The notes under the pieces were generated by a model. The model saw only the letters and a program-made list of their open reading frames with translations, had not been told where the DNA came from and made no database searches. Positions 9,600-18,338 of a stretch of 64,000 nucleotides of DNA are shown in pieces. Where the stretch lies: assembly GCF_040744945.1 (NCBI RefSeq), contig NZ_CP160453.1, forward strand, positions 1,922,001-1,986,000. Reading direction: 5' to 3'. How positions within the stretch are numbered: position 1 is the first letter of the stretch; every line of letters starts with the position of its first letter. Position numbers and translations under genes: made by a program. The DNA is from Saccharothrix sp. HUAS TT1. Lineage in GTDB: Bacteria; Actinomycetota; Actinomycetes; Mycobacteriales; Pseudonocardiaceae.

Positions 9600-11111
9600 A
9601 TGTCCCTGAGAGCGAAGCTGACCCTCGGTACCGCCACCGCGGCGTCCCTGCTGCTGCTCGCCGGCACGGCGACGGCGGCTCAACCGGGAGCACCGGGCAT
9701 CGGAGACCCCTACTACCCGAATGCGGGCAACGGCGGTTACGACGTTTCCCATTACGACATCAGGTTGAGCTACCGGCCGGCGGACGACGTGCTTTCCGGC
9801 ACCACGACGATCCTGGCCAGGACGACCCAGGACCTGAGCCGGTTCAACCTCGACTTCCTGCTGGAGGTCAGTTCGGTCCGGGTGAACAACAAGGTCGCCG
9901 GGTTCTCGCAGTCGGGCGGCGAACTCGTGGTCGACCCGCGGGGCACGCTGCGCGGGGGCACGGACGCGACGATCGTGGTCACCTACTCCGGCGTGCCGTC
10001 CACGCACGCCGTGGACGGCTACACGGCGTGGAAGCGGACCCCGGACGGCGCGCTGGCGATCGACCAGCCCGACATCGCGCCGTGGTGGTTCCCGAGCAAC
10101 AACCACCCCACCGACAAGGCGAAGTTCGACGTGTCGGTGGCGGTGCCCGCCGGTGTCGAGGTGATCTCCAACGGCACGTTCGGCGGCACGGCCCAGCAGC
10201 CCAACGGCCTGACCCGGTGGCGCTACCGCAGCGCCCAGCCGCAGGCGACGTACCTGGCGTTCATCGCGATCGGCCAGTTCGAGATCCGCCAGTCGACCGC
10301 GCCCAACGGCCAGCCGGTGCTGAACGCCTACTCGGAGCGCCTGGGCGCGGACTACGGCGCGTCGGTGGCCAGCATCGAGCGCACGCCCGAGGTGACCGAG
10401 TTCCTGGAGCAGAGCTTCGGGCCCTACCCGTTCGAGGCGCAGGGCGGCGTGGCCACGCCGGGCATCGGCTTCGCGCTGGAGAACCAGACCCGCTCGACCT
10501 ACGACGCCGCGTTCTTCCGCCGCGGCGCGAACACCTACGTGGTGGCGCACGAGGTCGCGCACCAGTGGTTCGGCGACTCGGTGTCGGTCAACGGCTGGAA
10601 GGACATCTGGCTGAACGAGGGCTTCGCCAGCTACGCCGAGTTCCTGTGGTCGGAGCACCAGGGCGAGGGCACGGCCCAGGAGAACGCCGACTACCTCTAC
10701 TCGCTGTACCCGGCCGACGACCCGTTCTGGCAGGTCCTGCCCGGTGACCCGGGCGCGGCGAACCAGTTCGACGCGGCCGTGTACGACCGCGGCGCGCTCG
10801 CCGTGCACGCCCTGCGCGCGGAGATCGGCGACGAGGCGTTCTTCACGCTGCTGAAGAAGTGGGTCACCAAGCACCGCAACGGCGACGCGGCGGTCGAGGA
10901 CTTCATCGCGCTGGCCGAGAAGGTGTCCGGCCAGCAGCTCGACGCGCTGTTCCAGACCTGGCTGTTCACCCCGGAGAAGCCGGCGTCCGCTCCGGGCGCC
11001 GCGGGCGTGTCCGCCAAGGCCGCGACGACCGCCGCGACCGCGGTGGCCGAGCCGAAGTCGTTCAAGAAGATGCGGGAGACGCACGAACTGCTCGCAGGTC
11101 ACCAGCACTGA
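9600..11111 (+). CDS. Secreted M1-family metallopeptidase
   Basis: A 503-residue exported zinc aminopeptidase. The signal peptide is MSLRAKLTLGTATAASLLLL ending near ATAAQ. The N-terminal beta domain (about 45-230) leads to an exopeptidase motif region (GIGFALENQTRSTY, where the usual GAMEN is replaced by FALEN) and the zinc site HEVAHQWFGDSV with the downstream Glu in NEGFASYAEF, so all three zinc ligands are present. The large C-terminal helical domain of full M1 enzymes is missing, as in the short secreted actinobacterial type. The C-terminal tail is Ala-rich. A 17-bp direct repeat spans its stop codon (11091-11137). Confidence 0.92.
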   Translation: MSLRAKLTLGTATAASLLLLAGTATAAQPGAPGIGDPYYPNAGNGGYDVSHYDIRLSYRPADDVLSGTTTILARTTQDLSRFNLDFLLEVSSVRVNNKVAGFSQSGGELVVDPRGTLRGGTDATIVVTYSGVPSTHAVDGYTAWKRTPDGALAIDQPDIAPWWFPSNNHPTDKAKFDVSVAVPAGVEVISNGTFGGTAQQPNGLTRWRYRSAQPQATYLAFIAIGQFEIRQSTAPNGQPVLNAYSERLGADYGASVASIERTPEVTEFLEQSFGPYPFEAQGGVATPGIGFALENQTRSTYDAAFFRRGANTYVVAHEVAHQWFGDSVSVNGWKDIWLNEGFASYAEFLWSEHQGEGTAQENADYLYSLYPADDPFWQVLPGDPGAANQFDAAVYDRGALAVHALRAEIGDEAFFTLLKKWVTKHRNGDAAVEDFIALAEKVSGQQLDALFQTWLFTPEKPASAPGAAGVSAKAATTAATAVAEPKSFKKMRETHELLAGHQH

Positions 11112-11137
11112 GGCAAGGACCTCGCAGGTCACCAGCA
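11091..11137 (+). repeat. 17-bp direct repeat across the stop codon of the M1 peptidase gene
   Basis: CTCGCAGGTCACCAGCA occurs at 11091-11107 and again at 11121-11137, a 30-bp period. The second copy stays in the same frame after the TGA and is followed by TAA, so the encoded LAGHQ tail would be repeated if the stop were read through. The simplest explanation is a recent small tandem duplication at the gene end. Confidence 0.75.
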
Positions 11138-11153
11138 ATAAGGGAAGAACGCT

Positions 11154-11192
11154 GAAGGGCCGCCCCCGCGCACCACCGGGGGGCGGCCCTTC
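11154..11192. terminator. Strong GC-rich hairpin terminator between convergent genes
   Basis: Perfect 14-bp stem (GAAGGGCCGCCCCC at 11154-11167 with its complement 11179-11192) and an 11-nt loop. It lies between the M1 peptidase gene and the converging sigma-factor partner gene, so it can serve both. Confidence 0.85.
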
Positions 11193-11211
11193 GCGCGTCA
11201 GCGGCCCCGGA

Positions 11212-12303
11212 TCAGCCGGTCTGGCCGATCCCGTCCACGACCTTCGTCGTGATGGCGCTGTAGCCCGTCACGGTCCCCGGCTCGATGTAGGGCTCGTGCG
11301 GCCGCGGGCCGGTGACGGTGCGCTCGCCGATGAAGTCCCCGGTCGCCGGGTCCACGATCAGGTCACGCCGCTCGTGCTCGTCCTCGATGGTCACGGCGAC
11401 CCCGACCCGCCCGTCCAGGTTGGCCGCGCCGTCGACCACCGCCACGCCGTCCAGCAGCGCGAGCGCCCGGTAGAGCGAGGCGCGCAGGTCGGCGGGCACG
11501 AGGCCGGTGTGCAGCAGCTGCAAGGCCCAGTGGAACACCACGCCCGGCGTGCCGCCGCGGTGCGCGGTGCGGTCGCGCAGCCACTGGAGCAGCGCCTGAG
11601 GGTCGCGGGGGAGCTGCGCGTAGAAGTCCGGGTTGTCCCAGTCCTCCGGGTCGCCGCACACCTTCTTCGGCTGGGAGTTCGGGAAGAAGTCGCCGCACCT
11701 GCCGCGCCGCTCGCCCTCGGCGGTGACGTCCGGCTCCGGCAGCGGCGCCTCGGACTGCGGCACGGTGCCGCCGAGCCACTTCGCGCCTTCCAGCGGCGTG
11801 CGCCGGTTCAGCCACTCCTGGGTCACGTCCTGCGGGATCCACGTCTCGGTGCGGGACTCGACCAGGTAGGTGTAACCGGTGGTCGCGGCGTCGGGCTGGT
11901 CGGCGGGCGGCGCCACCGCCACACCGCGCGAGTTCCACTCGTGCGCCGCGATGTAGCGGTACTGGCCGGGCGCGAGCGGCTGGTCGACGGCGGTGATCGC
12001 GTCGGCGGCCCGCGTCAGGTACTCCCGCGCGGACAGCAGTTCGACGTCCGGCGCCGGCGCGTCGGACGTGCCGACGGCGGCCTGCGGCTGCTCCTCGGCG
12101 CGGTCGTCCACCGCGACGACCCCGGCGATCAGGGCGGCCGCCGCGGCGACGGCGACGGGCACGAGCCACCAGGACCGGCGGTGGCGGCGCGGGGCGTCGG
12201 CCGCGGCGGCGGCCAGGACGCGGGCGCGCACGGCGTCCAGCGGGGCGTCGGCGGTGCGGGCGTCGTGGTGCAGCCGGTCGAGCGCGTCGTCGAGCTCACG
12301 CAT
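11212..12303 (-). CDS. Membrane-anchored sigma-factor partner, CU044_5270-like
   Basis: A 363-residue protein with a short cytoplasmic N-terminus (MRELDDALDRLHHDARTADA), one membrane segment near residues 37-58 (WWLVPVAVAAAAALIAGVVAV) and a large extracytoplasmic region. The outer part, with YRYIAAHEWNSRG and the C-terminal 'IVDPATGDFIGER', matches actinobacterial CU044_5270-family proteins as I remember them. Its ATG overlaps the sigma gene by 8 bp (ATGCGTGA), so the two are coupled. The arrangement suggests an anti-sigma or signal-sensing role, although no zinc-binding anti-sigma motif (HxxxCxxC) is present. Function is inferred from context. Confidence 0.8.
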   Translation of the reverse strand: MRELDDALDRLHHDARTADAPLDAVRARVLAAAAADAPRRHRRSWWLVPVAVAAAAALIAGVVAVDDRAEEQPQAAVGTSDAPAPDVELLSAREYLTRAADAITAVDQPLAPGQYRYIAAHEWNSRGVAVAPPADQPDAATTGYTYLVESRTETWIPQDVTQEWLNRRTPLEGAKWLGGTVPQSEAPLPEPDVTAEGERRGRCGDFFPNSQPKKVCGDPEDWDNPDFYAQLPRDPQALLQWLRDRTAHRGGTPGVVFHWALQLLHTGLVPADLRASLYRALALLDGVAVVDGAANLDGRVGVAVTIEDEHERRDLIVDPATGDFIGERTVTGPRPHEPYIEPGTVTGYSAITTKVVDGIGQTG

Positions 12304-12850
12304 CGCGGTCCTCCTCGGTGAGCAGGGCTTGGAGCCTGGTGCGGACCCGGTGCAGCCGGGAGCGGACGGTGCTGGCCGGTTCGCCGAGCGCGGCGGCGAC
12401 CTCGGCCGGGGTGAGCCCGGCCCACGACGTGAGCAGGAGCGCGTCCCGGTCCTCGTCGCGCAGCTCGGCCAGGGCGCGGGTGAGCACTTCGGCGTGGCGC
12501 TGGGCGTCCACCCGCTCGGCGACGGCGGCGCCGTGGTCGGGTTCGGGTCGGCCGACCGCCCGCAGGACCGCACGCCTGCCGCGCACCTCGCGGCGGACGT
12601 GCTCGCGCACCAGGTTGGTGGCGATCCCGTAGAGCCAGCCCTTCACCGGGGCCTGTCCCGGGTCGTAGCTGTGCCGCCGCCGCAACGCCACCAGGAACGT
12701 CTCGGCGACCAGGTCGTCGGCCGTCGCGTCGCCGACCCGGCCCGCCAGGTAACCGCGCAGCTGCCGGGCGTGCGCGTCGAACAGCTCGGCGAACGCGGCC
12801 GTGACGTCCGGCCCGCGCAGGTCGGGTGGTTTGTCCAGTGCTGTGGTCAC
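12296..12850 (-). CDS. RNA polymerase sigma factor, ECF (sigma-70 family)
   Basis: A 184-residue ECF sigma factor. Region 2 is FAELFDAHARQLRGYLAGRV through DDLVAETFLVALRRR and WLYGIATNLVREH, for -10 recognition and core binding. Region 4 is the helix-turn-helix LTPAEVAAALGEPASTVRSR followed by HRVRTRLQALL, for -35 recognition. The GTG at 12850 gives the expected short leader (TTALDKPPDLRG) before region 2. The downstream membrane partner overlaps by 8 bp. The regulon is unknown; the gene pair interrupts the menaquinone genes. Confidence 0.9.
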   Translation of the reverse strand: MTTALDKPPDLRGPDVTAAFAELFDAHARQLRGYLAGRVGDATADDLVAETFLVALRRRHSYDPGQAPVKGWLYGIATNLVREHVRREVRGRRAVLRAVGRPEPDHGAAVAERVDAQRHAEVLTRALAELRDEDRDALLLTSWAGLTPAEVAAALGEPASTVRSRLHRVRTRLQALLTEEDRDA

Positions 12851-12894
12851 ACACCGGTTGGCCGGAGCGCCCTCCGGCGTCCCGGTGACGTGCG

Positions 12895-14136
12895 TCACAT
12901 GCCTTCGAGGGCTTCCCGGAAGGGCAGCATCTTGGCGTGCGCCTCGCGGACCTCGGAGTCCGGGTCGGACCCGGCGACCAGGCCGCAGCCGGCGAACAGG
13001 CGGGCCGTGCGGCCGTCCACCTGCGCGCAGCGCAGCGCGATGCCCAGCTCGCCGTCGCCGTTGCCGTCGATCCAGCCGACCGGACCGGCGTAGCGGCCCC
13101 GGTCCATGCCCTCCAGCTCCTCGATCACCGCGACGGCGTCCGCGCGCGGCGTGCCGCCGACGGCCGCCGTGGGGTGCAGCGCCGCGCCCAGCGCGAGCAA
13201 CGACGGCGTGCCGCTCAACGTGCCGCTCAACGTGCCGATGACGTCGCTGGACAGGTGCGAGACGTTCGGCAGCCGCAGCACCGACGGGCCGTCCACCGAC
13301 ATCGTCGAGCAGAACGGCCGCAGTGCCTGCACCAGCGACGCCACCGCGTACCCGTGCTCGTCGCGGTCCTTGCCGGACGACAGCAGCGCGGCGGCCAGCT
13401 CGTCGTCCGGGATGCCGTCGTGCGGCCAGGTCGTGCCCGCGAGCACCCGCGAGTCGACCACCGACCCGCGCCGGCGCAGCAGCAGCTCGGGCGTGGCGCC
13501 GATCAGGCCGTCGACCGCGTACACCCAGCACTCCGGGTACCGGCGGGCCAGCCCTGCCAGCACGAACCGGTGGTCGATCCCGGTGTCCGCGACCGCCAGC
13601 AGGTCGTGGGCCAGCACGACCTTGTCCAGCTCGCCGGCGCGCATCCGCTCGACCGCCGCGCGCACGGCCCCCCGGTAGCCGGTGGCGGACAGCCGCCCGT
13701 CGGCGTAGCGCACCTCGTCCGGCCTGCGCACCGGCTCGACCCGCCGCTTGCCGCTGTCGCCGATCGTGGTCAGCCAGCTCTGCCCGTCCCGGCTGCCCAC
13801 CACGACCTCGGGCACCACGACCACCGAGTGGCCGGGCCGGTCGGCGAACGCCATGCTGACGAACGCGACCGGGCCGGTGCCCGGCACGCCGAGCGCGTCG
13901 TCCACGTCGAGGTCGGCGGTGAACCCGCGCCACCACCGGTCGGCGGCGGCGAACCGGTCCGGCCCCGACACCTCGAACCTGGCCGCCTCGCCCCAGCCGA
14001 CCAGGCCCGTGCCGTCCTGGACCCAGCTCAGCGCGCCGGTCGGCGACGGGAGCCTGCCGAGGAGGTCGTCACCGGGGACGCGCCTGGTGTGCACGCGGAG
14101 CCGTTGCCTGGTGCGCGGGGCAGGGGCTGAGGTCAC
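12895..14136 (-). CDS. menF: Isochorismate synthase
   Basis: A 413-residue chorismate-binding enzyme that converts chorismate to isochorismate, the MenD substrate. Seen are KVVLAHDLLA, GATPELLLRRRG, VLAGTTWP, LPNVSHLSSDVIGTL, the signature LHPTAAVGGTPRADA, GRYAGPVGWIDGNGDGELGI and AGCGLVAGSDPDSEVREAH. The lysine used as general base for water addition (KVVLA) fits isochorismate rather than anthranilate or salicylate synthesis. The location beside menA/E/B/D supports menaquinone rather than a siderophore. An odd internal duplication, TLSGTLSGT, comes from a short repeated DNA unit at about 13208-13240. Confidence 0.88.
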   Translation of the reverse strand: MTSAPAPRTRQRLRVHTRRVPGDDLLGRLPSPTGALSWVQDGTGLVGWGEAARFEVSGPDRFAAADRWWRGFTADLDVDDALGVPGTGPVAFVSMAFADRPGHSVVVVPEVVVGSRDGQSWLTTIGDSGKRRVEPVRRPDEVRYADGRLSATGYRGAVRAAVERMRAGELDKVVLAHDLLAVADTGIDHRFVLAGLARRYPECWVYAVDGLIGATPELLLRRRGSVVDSRVLAGTTWPHDGIPDDELAAALLSSGKDRDEHGYAVASLVQALRPFCSTMSVDGPSVLRLPNVSHLSSDVIGTLSGTLSGTPSLLALGAALHPTAAVGGTPRADAVAVIEELEGMDRGRYAGPVGWIDGNGDGELGIALRCAQVDGRTARLFAGCGLVAGSDPDSEVREAHAKMLPFREALEGM

Positions 14137-14199
14137 GGCGTCGAGGGTAGGTACTCGTCGCTGAGATCCGGCCCGGAGGCCGCCCTAGACTCCTCAGGT

Positions 14200-14646
14200 G
14201 TGGTGGACGACGCAGTGCGGACGGGCGCCCGCCCGAGGGTTCGACTCCTGGTCAGCCGGTCGTTGCTGGTGTTCGGCGCGGTCGTGACGCTGATCGGCGT
14301 GATCCTGCTCGCGGCGTGCTGGCGGGACGACCTGATGATCGGCAAGAGGCTGGGCAAGGCGACCGCCGAGGTGGTGTCCGTCTCGTTCCAGCGCACGGTG
14401 GTGCGCTTCGCCACCGAGGACGGCGCGGTGCACAGCCCGTCGCAGGGCGTGCTGTACCCGGACGGGCTGGAGCCGGGCCAGCTGGTGCGCATCGAGTACG
14501 ACACCGCCGACCCCGAGGTGGCCAGGGTGGCCGGCCGCACGGCGGTGCTCGCGCTGCTGCCGATCGGCACGTTCCTGCTCGCCGTGTGGGCGGTGCTGTC
14601 GCCGCTGGTCTGGTGGCTGCGCCGGGGGCTCAAACCTCGCTTGTGA
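14200..14646 (+). CDS. DUF3592-type membrane protein
   Basis: A 148-residue protein with two membrane segments (about residues 21-42, LLVFGAVVTLIGVILLAAC, and 113-137, TAVLALLPIGTFLLAVWAVL) flanking a soluble beta-rich domain. That domain has AEVVSVSFQRTVVRFATEDG and VLYPDGLEPGQLVRIEYD, the typical layout of DUF3592 proteins. Function unknown. It is divergent from menF and 42 bp upstream of paaA. The paaA promoter lies in the gap, so it is probably not part of the paa operon. Confidence 0.8.
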   Translation: MVDDAVRTGARPRVRLLVSRSLLVFGAVVTLIGVILLAACWRDDLMIGKRLGKATAEVVSVSFQRTVVRFATEDGAVHSPSQGVLYPDGLEPGQLVRIEYDTADPEVARVAGRTAVLALLPIGTFLLAVWAVLSPLVWWLRRGLKPRL

Positions 14647-14675
14647 CAGTTCTCCTCAAAACCGGCCTTCAGGTG

Positions 14676-14681
14676 TAACAT
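14676..14681 (+). promoter_or_regulatory. Candidate -10 box for a leaderless paaABCDE transcript
   Basis: TAACAT ends 7 bp before the paaA ATG (14689), the distance expected if transcription begins at the start codon itself. No Shine-Dalgarno sequence is present between the two. A convincing -35 is not visible, so the promoter may depend on an activator. Confidence 0.45.
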
Positions 14682-14688
14682 CAGGCGC

Positions 14689-15621
14689 ATGGACCTGGAG
14701 GACCGGTTCGAGCGCACCGTCGCGGCCGAGCAGCGCGTCGAGCCGCGTGACTGGATGCCCGACGGCTACCGCAAGACGTTGATCCGGCAGATCGCGCAGC
14801 ACGCGCACTCCGAGATCATCGGCATGCAGCCGGAGGGCAACTGGATCAGCCGCGCGCCCTCGTTGCGCCGCAAGGCGATCCTGCTGGCCAAGGTCCAGGA
14901 CGAGGCCGGGCACGGCCTCTACCTGTACGCCGCGACCGAGACGCTGGGCGCGGACCGGGGCGAGCTGACCGAGAAGCTGATCTCGGGCAGGCAGAAGTAC
15001 TCCTCGATCTTCAACTACCCGACGCTGTCCTACGCCGACGTCGGCGTGATCGGCTGGCTGGTCGACGGCGCCGCGATCTGCAACCAGGTGCCGCTGTGCC
15101 GCACGTCCTACGGGCCGTACGCGCGGGCCATGATCCGCATCTGCAAGGAGGAGTCCTTCCACCAGCGGCAGGGCTACGAGCTGCTGCTGACGATGATGTC
15201 CGGCACCGACGCCCAGCGCGCCATGGTGCAGGAGTCGGTGGACCGCTGGTGGTGGCCGTCGCTGATGATGTTCGGCCCGCCGGACGCGGAGTCGTCCAAC
15301 ACCGAGCAGTCGATGAAGTGGCGGATCAAGCGCAACACCAACGACGAGCTGCGGCAGAAGTTCGTCGACATGACCGTGCCGCAGGCGCGCGAGCTCGGCG
15401 TGACGCTGCCCGACCCGGAGCTGAGGTGGAACGCCGAGCGCGGGCACCACGACTTCGGGCAGCCCGACTGGGACGAGTTCTGGCAGGTCGTCGGCGGCAA
15501 CGGGCCGACGAACGCGCAGCGCGTCGAGCACCGGCGCAAGGCGCACGAGGACGGCGAGTGGGTGCGCGCCGCCGCGGCGGCGCACGCCGCCAAGCACGTG
15601 GCGCGGGAGGGTGTGGCATGA
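14689..15621 (+). CDS. paaA: 1,2-phenylacetyl-CoA epoxidase, catalytic subunit PaaA
   Basis: A 310-residue di-iron monooxygenase subunit. With PaaC it inserts oxygen into the ring of phenylacetyl-CoA, forming the 1,2-epoxide. The iron ligand motifs are seen as [13 protein letters not shown] (ExxH) and [14 protein letters not shown] (ExxxH), with the PaaA-typical start [23 protein letters not shown]. Length matches the family. It is the first gene of a tight operon paaABCDE whose genes overlap or nearly touch, so expression of all subunits is coupled. The later pathway genes (paaG, paaZ, paaJ, paaK) are not in the window. Confidence 0.96.
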   Translation: MDLEDRFERTVAAEQRVEPRDWMPDGYRKTLIRQIAQHAHSEIIGMQPEGNWISRAPSLRRKAILLAKVQDEAGHGLYLYAATETLGADRGELTEKLISGRQKYSSIFNYPTLSYADVGVIGWLVDGAAICNQVPLCRTSYGPYARAMIRICKEESFHQRQGYELLLTMMSGTDAQRAMVQESVDRWWWPSLMMFGPPDAESSNTEQSMKWRIKRNTNDELRQKFVDMTVPQARELGVTLPDPELRWNAERGHHDFGQPDWDEFWQVVGGNGPTNAQRVEHRRKAHEDGEWVRAAAAAHAAKHVAREGVA

Positions 15622-15902
15622 GTTCGTCGTGGCCGCTCTGGGAGGTCTTCGTGCGCGGCAAGCGCGGCTTGAACCACGTGCACGTCGGTTCGCTGCACGC
15701 GCCGGACGCCGAGATGGCGCTGCGCAACGCCCGTGACGTCTACACCCGGCGCAACGAGGGCGTGTCGATCTGGGTGGTGCCCGCGGCGGCGATCACCGCG
15801 TCGTCGCCGGACGAGAAGGACCCGTTCTTCGAGCCGAGCGGGGACAAGGTCTACCGGCACCCGACGTTCTACGAGATCCCCGAGGACGTGCCGCACCTAT
15901 GA
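15618..15902 (+). CDS. paaB: 1,2-phenylacetyl-CoA epoxidase subunit PaaB
   Basis: A 94-residue subunit of the PaaABCE monooxygenase. The sequence [26 protein letters not shown] followed by [16 protein letters not shown] is characteristic, and the length is normal. PaaB is thought to bridge the PaaAC catalytic core within the complex. Its ATG overlaps the paaA stop (ATGA), and its own stop overlaps the paaC start in the same way. Confidence 0.95.
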   Translation: MSSSWPLWEVFVRGKRGLNHVHVGSLHAPDAEMALRNARDVYTRRNEGVSIWVVPAAAITASSPDEKDPFFEPSGDKVYRHPTFYEIPEDVPHL

Positions 15903-16786
15903 GCGCCGACAACCCGTACGACTCCTTGGTCGACCACGAGGACGCGCACTGGGCGTTCGGCACCGGGTTCTCCGAGGCGCTGGCCGGCGTCGACCGCGAG
16001 GTGCCCGACGTCGACCGCGCCGACCTGGCCGCGTACTGCCTGATGCTCGGCGACGACGCGCTGGTGCTGTCCCAGCGGCTGGCCGAGTGGTGCTCGCGCG
16101 CGCCGGAGCTGGAGGAGGACGTCGCGCTGGCCAACATCGCGCTCGACCTGCTCGGCCAGGCCAGGCTGCTGCTGACCCGGGCGGGCGAGGTCGAGGGCGC
16201 GGGCCGGGACGAGGACGCGCTGGCGTACCTGCGCGACGAGCGCGAGTTCCGCAACGTGCACCTGGCCGAGGTCGAGTGCGGGCCGTTCGCGGGCGGCGAC
16301 TTCGCCACCACCGTGGCCAGGCTGCTGGTGTTCTCGTCGTGGAAGCTCGCCCAGTGCTCGCGGTTGCGCGGCAGCGCCGACCCGGTGCTGGCGGCGGTCG
16401 CGGCCAAGGCGGTCAAGGAGCTGGCCTACCACCGCGACCACGCGGCGCAGTGGGTCGTGCGGCTCGGCGACGGCACCGAGGAGTCGCACCGGCGCATGCG
16501 GGCCGGGCTGGAACGCGTGTGGCCGTTCGTGGACGAGCTGTTCACCGCGCACGCGGTGGAGCTGCGGCTCACCGGGGTCGCGGTCGACCCGGCCGAGCTG
16601 CGCGCCGAGGTGGACGGCGTGCTGGACGCGGTGCTGGGCGCGGCCGGGCTGGCGCGGCCGGCGGACGCGCCCGCCGCGCGGGTCAACGGGCTGGCCGGGC
16701 GGGACGGCGTGCACACCGAGTCGTTCGGCTACCTGCTGGCCGAGATGCAGCACCTGCACCGGTCGCTGCCGGGTGCGAGGTGGTAG
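15899..16786 (+). CDS. paaC: 1,2-phenylacetyl-CoA epoxidase, structural subunit PaaC
   Basis: A 295-residue ferritin-like protein, the non-catalytic partner of PaaA that stabilises it. Typical blocks are YCLMLGDDALVLSQRLAEWC, LANIALDLLGQARLLL, EVECGPFAGGDFATTVARLL and AVKELAYHRDHAAQWVVRLG. It is somewhat longer than the E. coli protein owing to an Ala/Asp-rich linker near residues 235-270. It overlaps paaB by 4 bp; paaD starts 2 bp after its stop. Confidence 0.94.
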   Translation: MSADNPYDSLVDHEDAHWAFGTGFSEALAGVDREVPDVDRADLAAYCLMLGDDALVLSQRLAEWCSRAPELEEDVALANIALDLLGQARLLLTRAGEVEGAGRDEDALAYLRDEREFRNVHLAEVECGPFAGGDFATTVARLLVFSSWKLAQCSRLRGSADPVLAAVAAKAVKELAYHRDHAAQWVVRLGDGTEESHRRMRAGLERVWPFVDELFTAHAVELRLTGVAVDPAELRAEVDGVLDAVLGAAGLARPADAPAARVNGLAGRDGVHTESFGYLLAEMQHLHRSLPGARW

Positions 16787-16788
16787 CC

Positions 16789-17289
16789 GTGACCGGGACG
16801 CCCACCGCGGCCGAGGTCGCGGCCCGGGTCCGGGACCCGGAGCTGCCGGTGCTGACGCTGGCCGACCTCGGCGTGCTGCGCGAGGTGACCGAGTCCGACG
16901 GACGGGTGTCGGTCACGATCACCCCCACCTACTCGGGCTGCCCGGCGCTCGACGAGATGGCCGCCGACCTGCGGCGGACGCTGCTCGCGGCCGGGTACGC
17001 GGAGGTGGACGTGCGGCTGTCGCTGTCGCCCGCGTGGACCACGGACTGGATCAGCGAGGACGGGCTGCGCAAGCTGCGGGAGGCGGGCATCGCGCCGCCG
17101 TCCCGGGTCGGCCCGCGCGCGGTCGGCCCGGTGCCGCTGAACCTGACCCCGCCGTCGCGGCGGGTGGCGTGCCCGCGCTGCGGGTCGCTGCGGACCTCGG
17201 AGCTGTCGCGGTTCGGGTCGACCGCGTGCAAGGCGCTGCGCCGGTGCGCGGACTGCGCCGAGCCGTTCGAGCACGTGAAGGAGATCTGA
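16789..17289 (+). CDS. paaD: Phenylacetate epoxidase maturation protein PaaD
   Basis: A 166-residue protein with an N-terminal MIP18/SufT-like domain (RVRDPELPVLTLADLGVLRE, then PTYSGCPALDEMAADLR) and a C-terminal zinc-ribbon-like part with two Cys pairs (CPRCGSLRTSELS and CADCAEPF). It is needed for iron-sulfur or di-iron maturation of the epoxidase and is not a catalytic subunit. GTG 16789 is preferred to the in-frame GTG at 16780, which lies inside paaC. Its stop overlaps the paaE start (TGATG). Confidence 0.92.
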   Translation: MTGTPTAAEVAARVRDPELPVLTLADLGVLREVTESDGRVSVTITPTYSGCPALDEMAADLRRTLLAAGYAEVDVRLSLSPAWTTDWISEDGLRKLREAGIAPPSRVGPRAVGPVPLNLTPPSRRVACPRCGSLRTSELSRFGSTACKALRRCADCAEPFEHVKEI

Positions 17290-18320
17290 TGGCGCGGCCG
17301 GTGTTCCACAAGCTGACCGTCGCGTCGGTCGAGCAGCTGTGCGCGGACGCGGTCGCGGTGACGTTCGACGTGCCGCCCGCGCTGGCCGCCGAGTTCGCGT
17401 TCGCGCCGGGGCAGTACCTGACCCTGCGCAACGGCGACGAGCGGCGGTCGTACTCGATCTGCGCCCCCGCCGGCGGTCCGCTGCGGATCGGCGTGCGGCG
17501 GGTGGACGGCGGGCTGTTCTCCACCCTGCTGGTCGACCGCCTGCAGCGCGGCGACGTGCTGGAGGTGCTGCCACCGCTGGGCGGCTTCACCCCGTCCGGC
17601 GGCGCGCACCACGGGCTGGTGGTCGCCGGGTCCGGGATCACGCCCGCGCTGTCGATCGCCGCGTCCGTGCTGGCCGGCGGCGCGCGGGTGACCATGCTGT
17701 ACGGGAACCGGCGGGCCGACACGGTGATGTTCGCCGAGGAGCTGGCGGACCTCAAGGACCGGTACCCGGCCCGGTTCCAGCTGGTGCACGTGCTGTCGCG
17801 GGAGCCGCGCGACGTCGAGCTGTTCACCGGGCGGTTGGACGCGGCGAAGCTGCGGGCGTTGTTCTCGACCGTGGTGCCGTGGGCCGACGTCGAGGCTTGG
17901 TGGCTGTGCGGGCCCTACGGGATGGTGCGGGACGCGCAGGACGTACTGACGTCCCTGGGCGTGCCGGCGTCGTCCGTGCACCACGAGCTGTTCTACGTGG
18001 ACGAACCGCCGCCACCGCCGCGCCGCGCCGAGTCGTCGGTGGCCGCCGCCGTGGCGACCGTGATCCTGGACGGCCGCACCACCGAGGTGCCGCTGCCCGC
18101 CGACGTGCCGGTGCTCGACGCGGCCCAGCGGGTGCGCGCCGACCTGCCGTTCGCGTGCAAGGGCGGCGTGTGCGGGACGTGCCGGGCGCTGGTCGTGTCC
18201 GGTGAGGTGGAGATGCGCCGGAACTACGCCCTGGAGCCGCGCGAGGTGGAGGCCGGGTTCGTGCTGACGTGCCAGTCGGTGGCGGTGACTGCGGCGATCA
18301 CCGTGGATTACGACGCCTGA
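17289..18320 (+). CDS. paaE: 1,2-phenylacetyl-CoA epoxidase reductase PaaE
   Basis: A 343-residue flavin/iron-sulfur reductase that passes electrons from NADPH to the PaaA di-iron centre. An FAD-binding domain (PGQYLTLRNGDERRSYSIC) is followed by a nucleotide domain (VAGSGITPALSIAASVLAGG, CGPYGMVRDAQDVL) and a C-terminal plant-type [2Fe-2S] ferredoxin domain (FACKGGVCGTCRALVVSGEV with a later Cys in LTCQS). A Pro-rich linker (DEPPPPPRRAE) joins the last two parts. It is the last gene of the paa operon. Confidence 0.95.
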   Translation: MARPVFHKLTVASVEQLCADAVAVTFDVPPALAAEFAFAPGQYLTLRNGDERRSYSICAPAGGPLRIGVRRVDGGLFSTLLVDRLQRGDVLEVLPPLGGFTPSGGAHHGLVVAGSGITPALSIAASVLAGGARVTMLYGNRRADTVMFAEELADLKDRYPARFQLVHVLSREPRDVELFTGRLDAAKLRALFSTVVPWADVEAWWLCGPYGMVRDAQDVLTSLGVPASSVHHELFYVDEPPPPPRRAESSVAAAVATVILDGRTTEVPLPADVPVLDAAQRVRADLPFACKGGVCGTCRALVVSGEVEMRRNYALEPREVEAGFVLTCQSVAVTAAITVDYDA

Positions 18321-18338
18321 TCTGGCACATTGGGGCAC

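Noticed and set aside
13200..13242. Repeated TLSG codons in menF as a frameshift or assembly error
   Set aside because: The frame stays open and the duplication is a multiple of three at a surface loop; it is a tolerated short tandem duplication.
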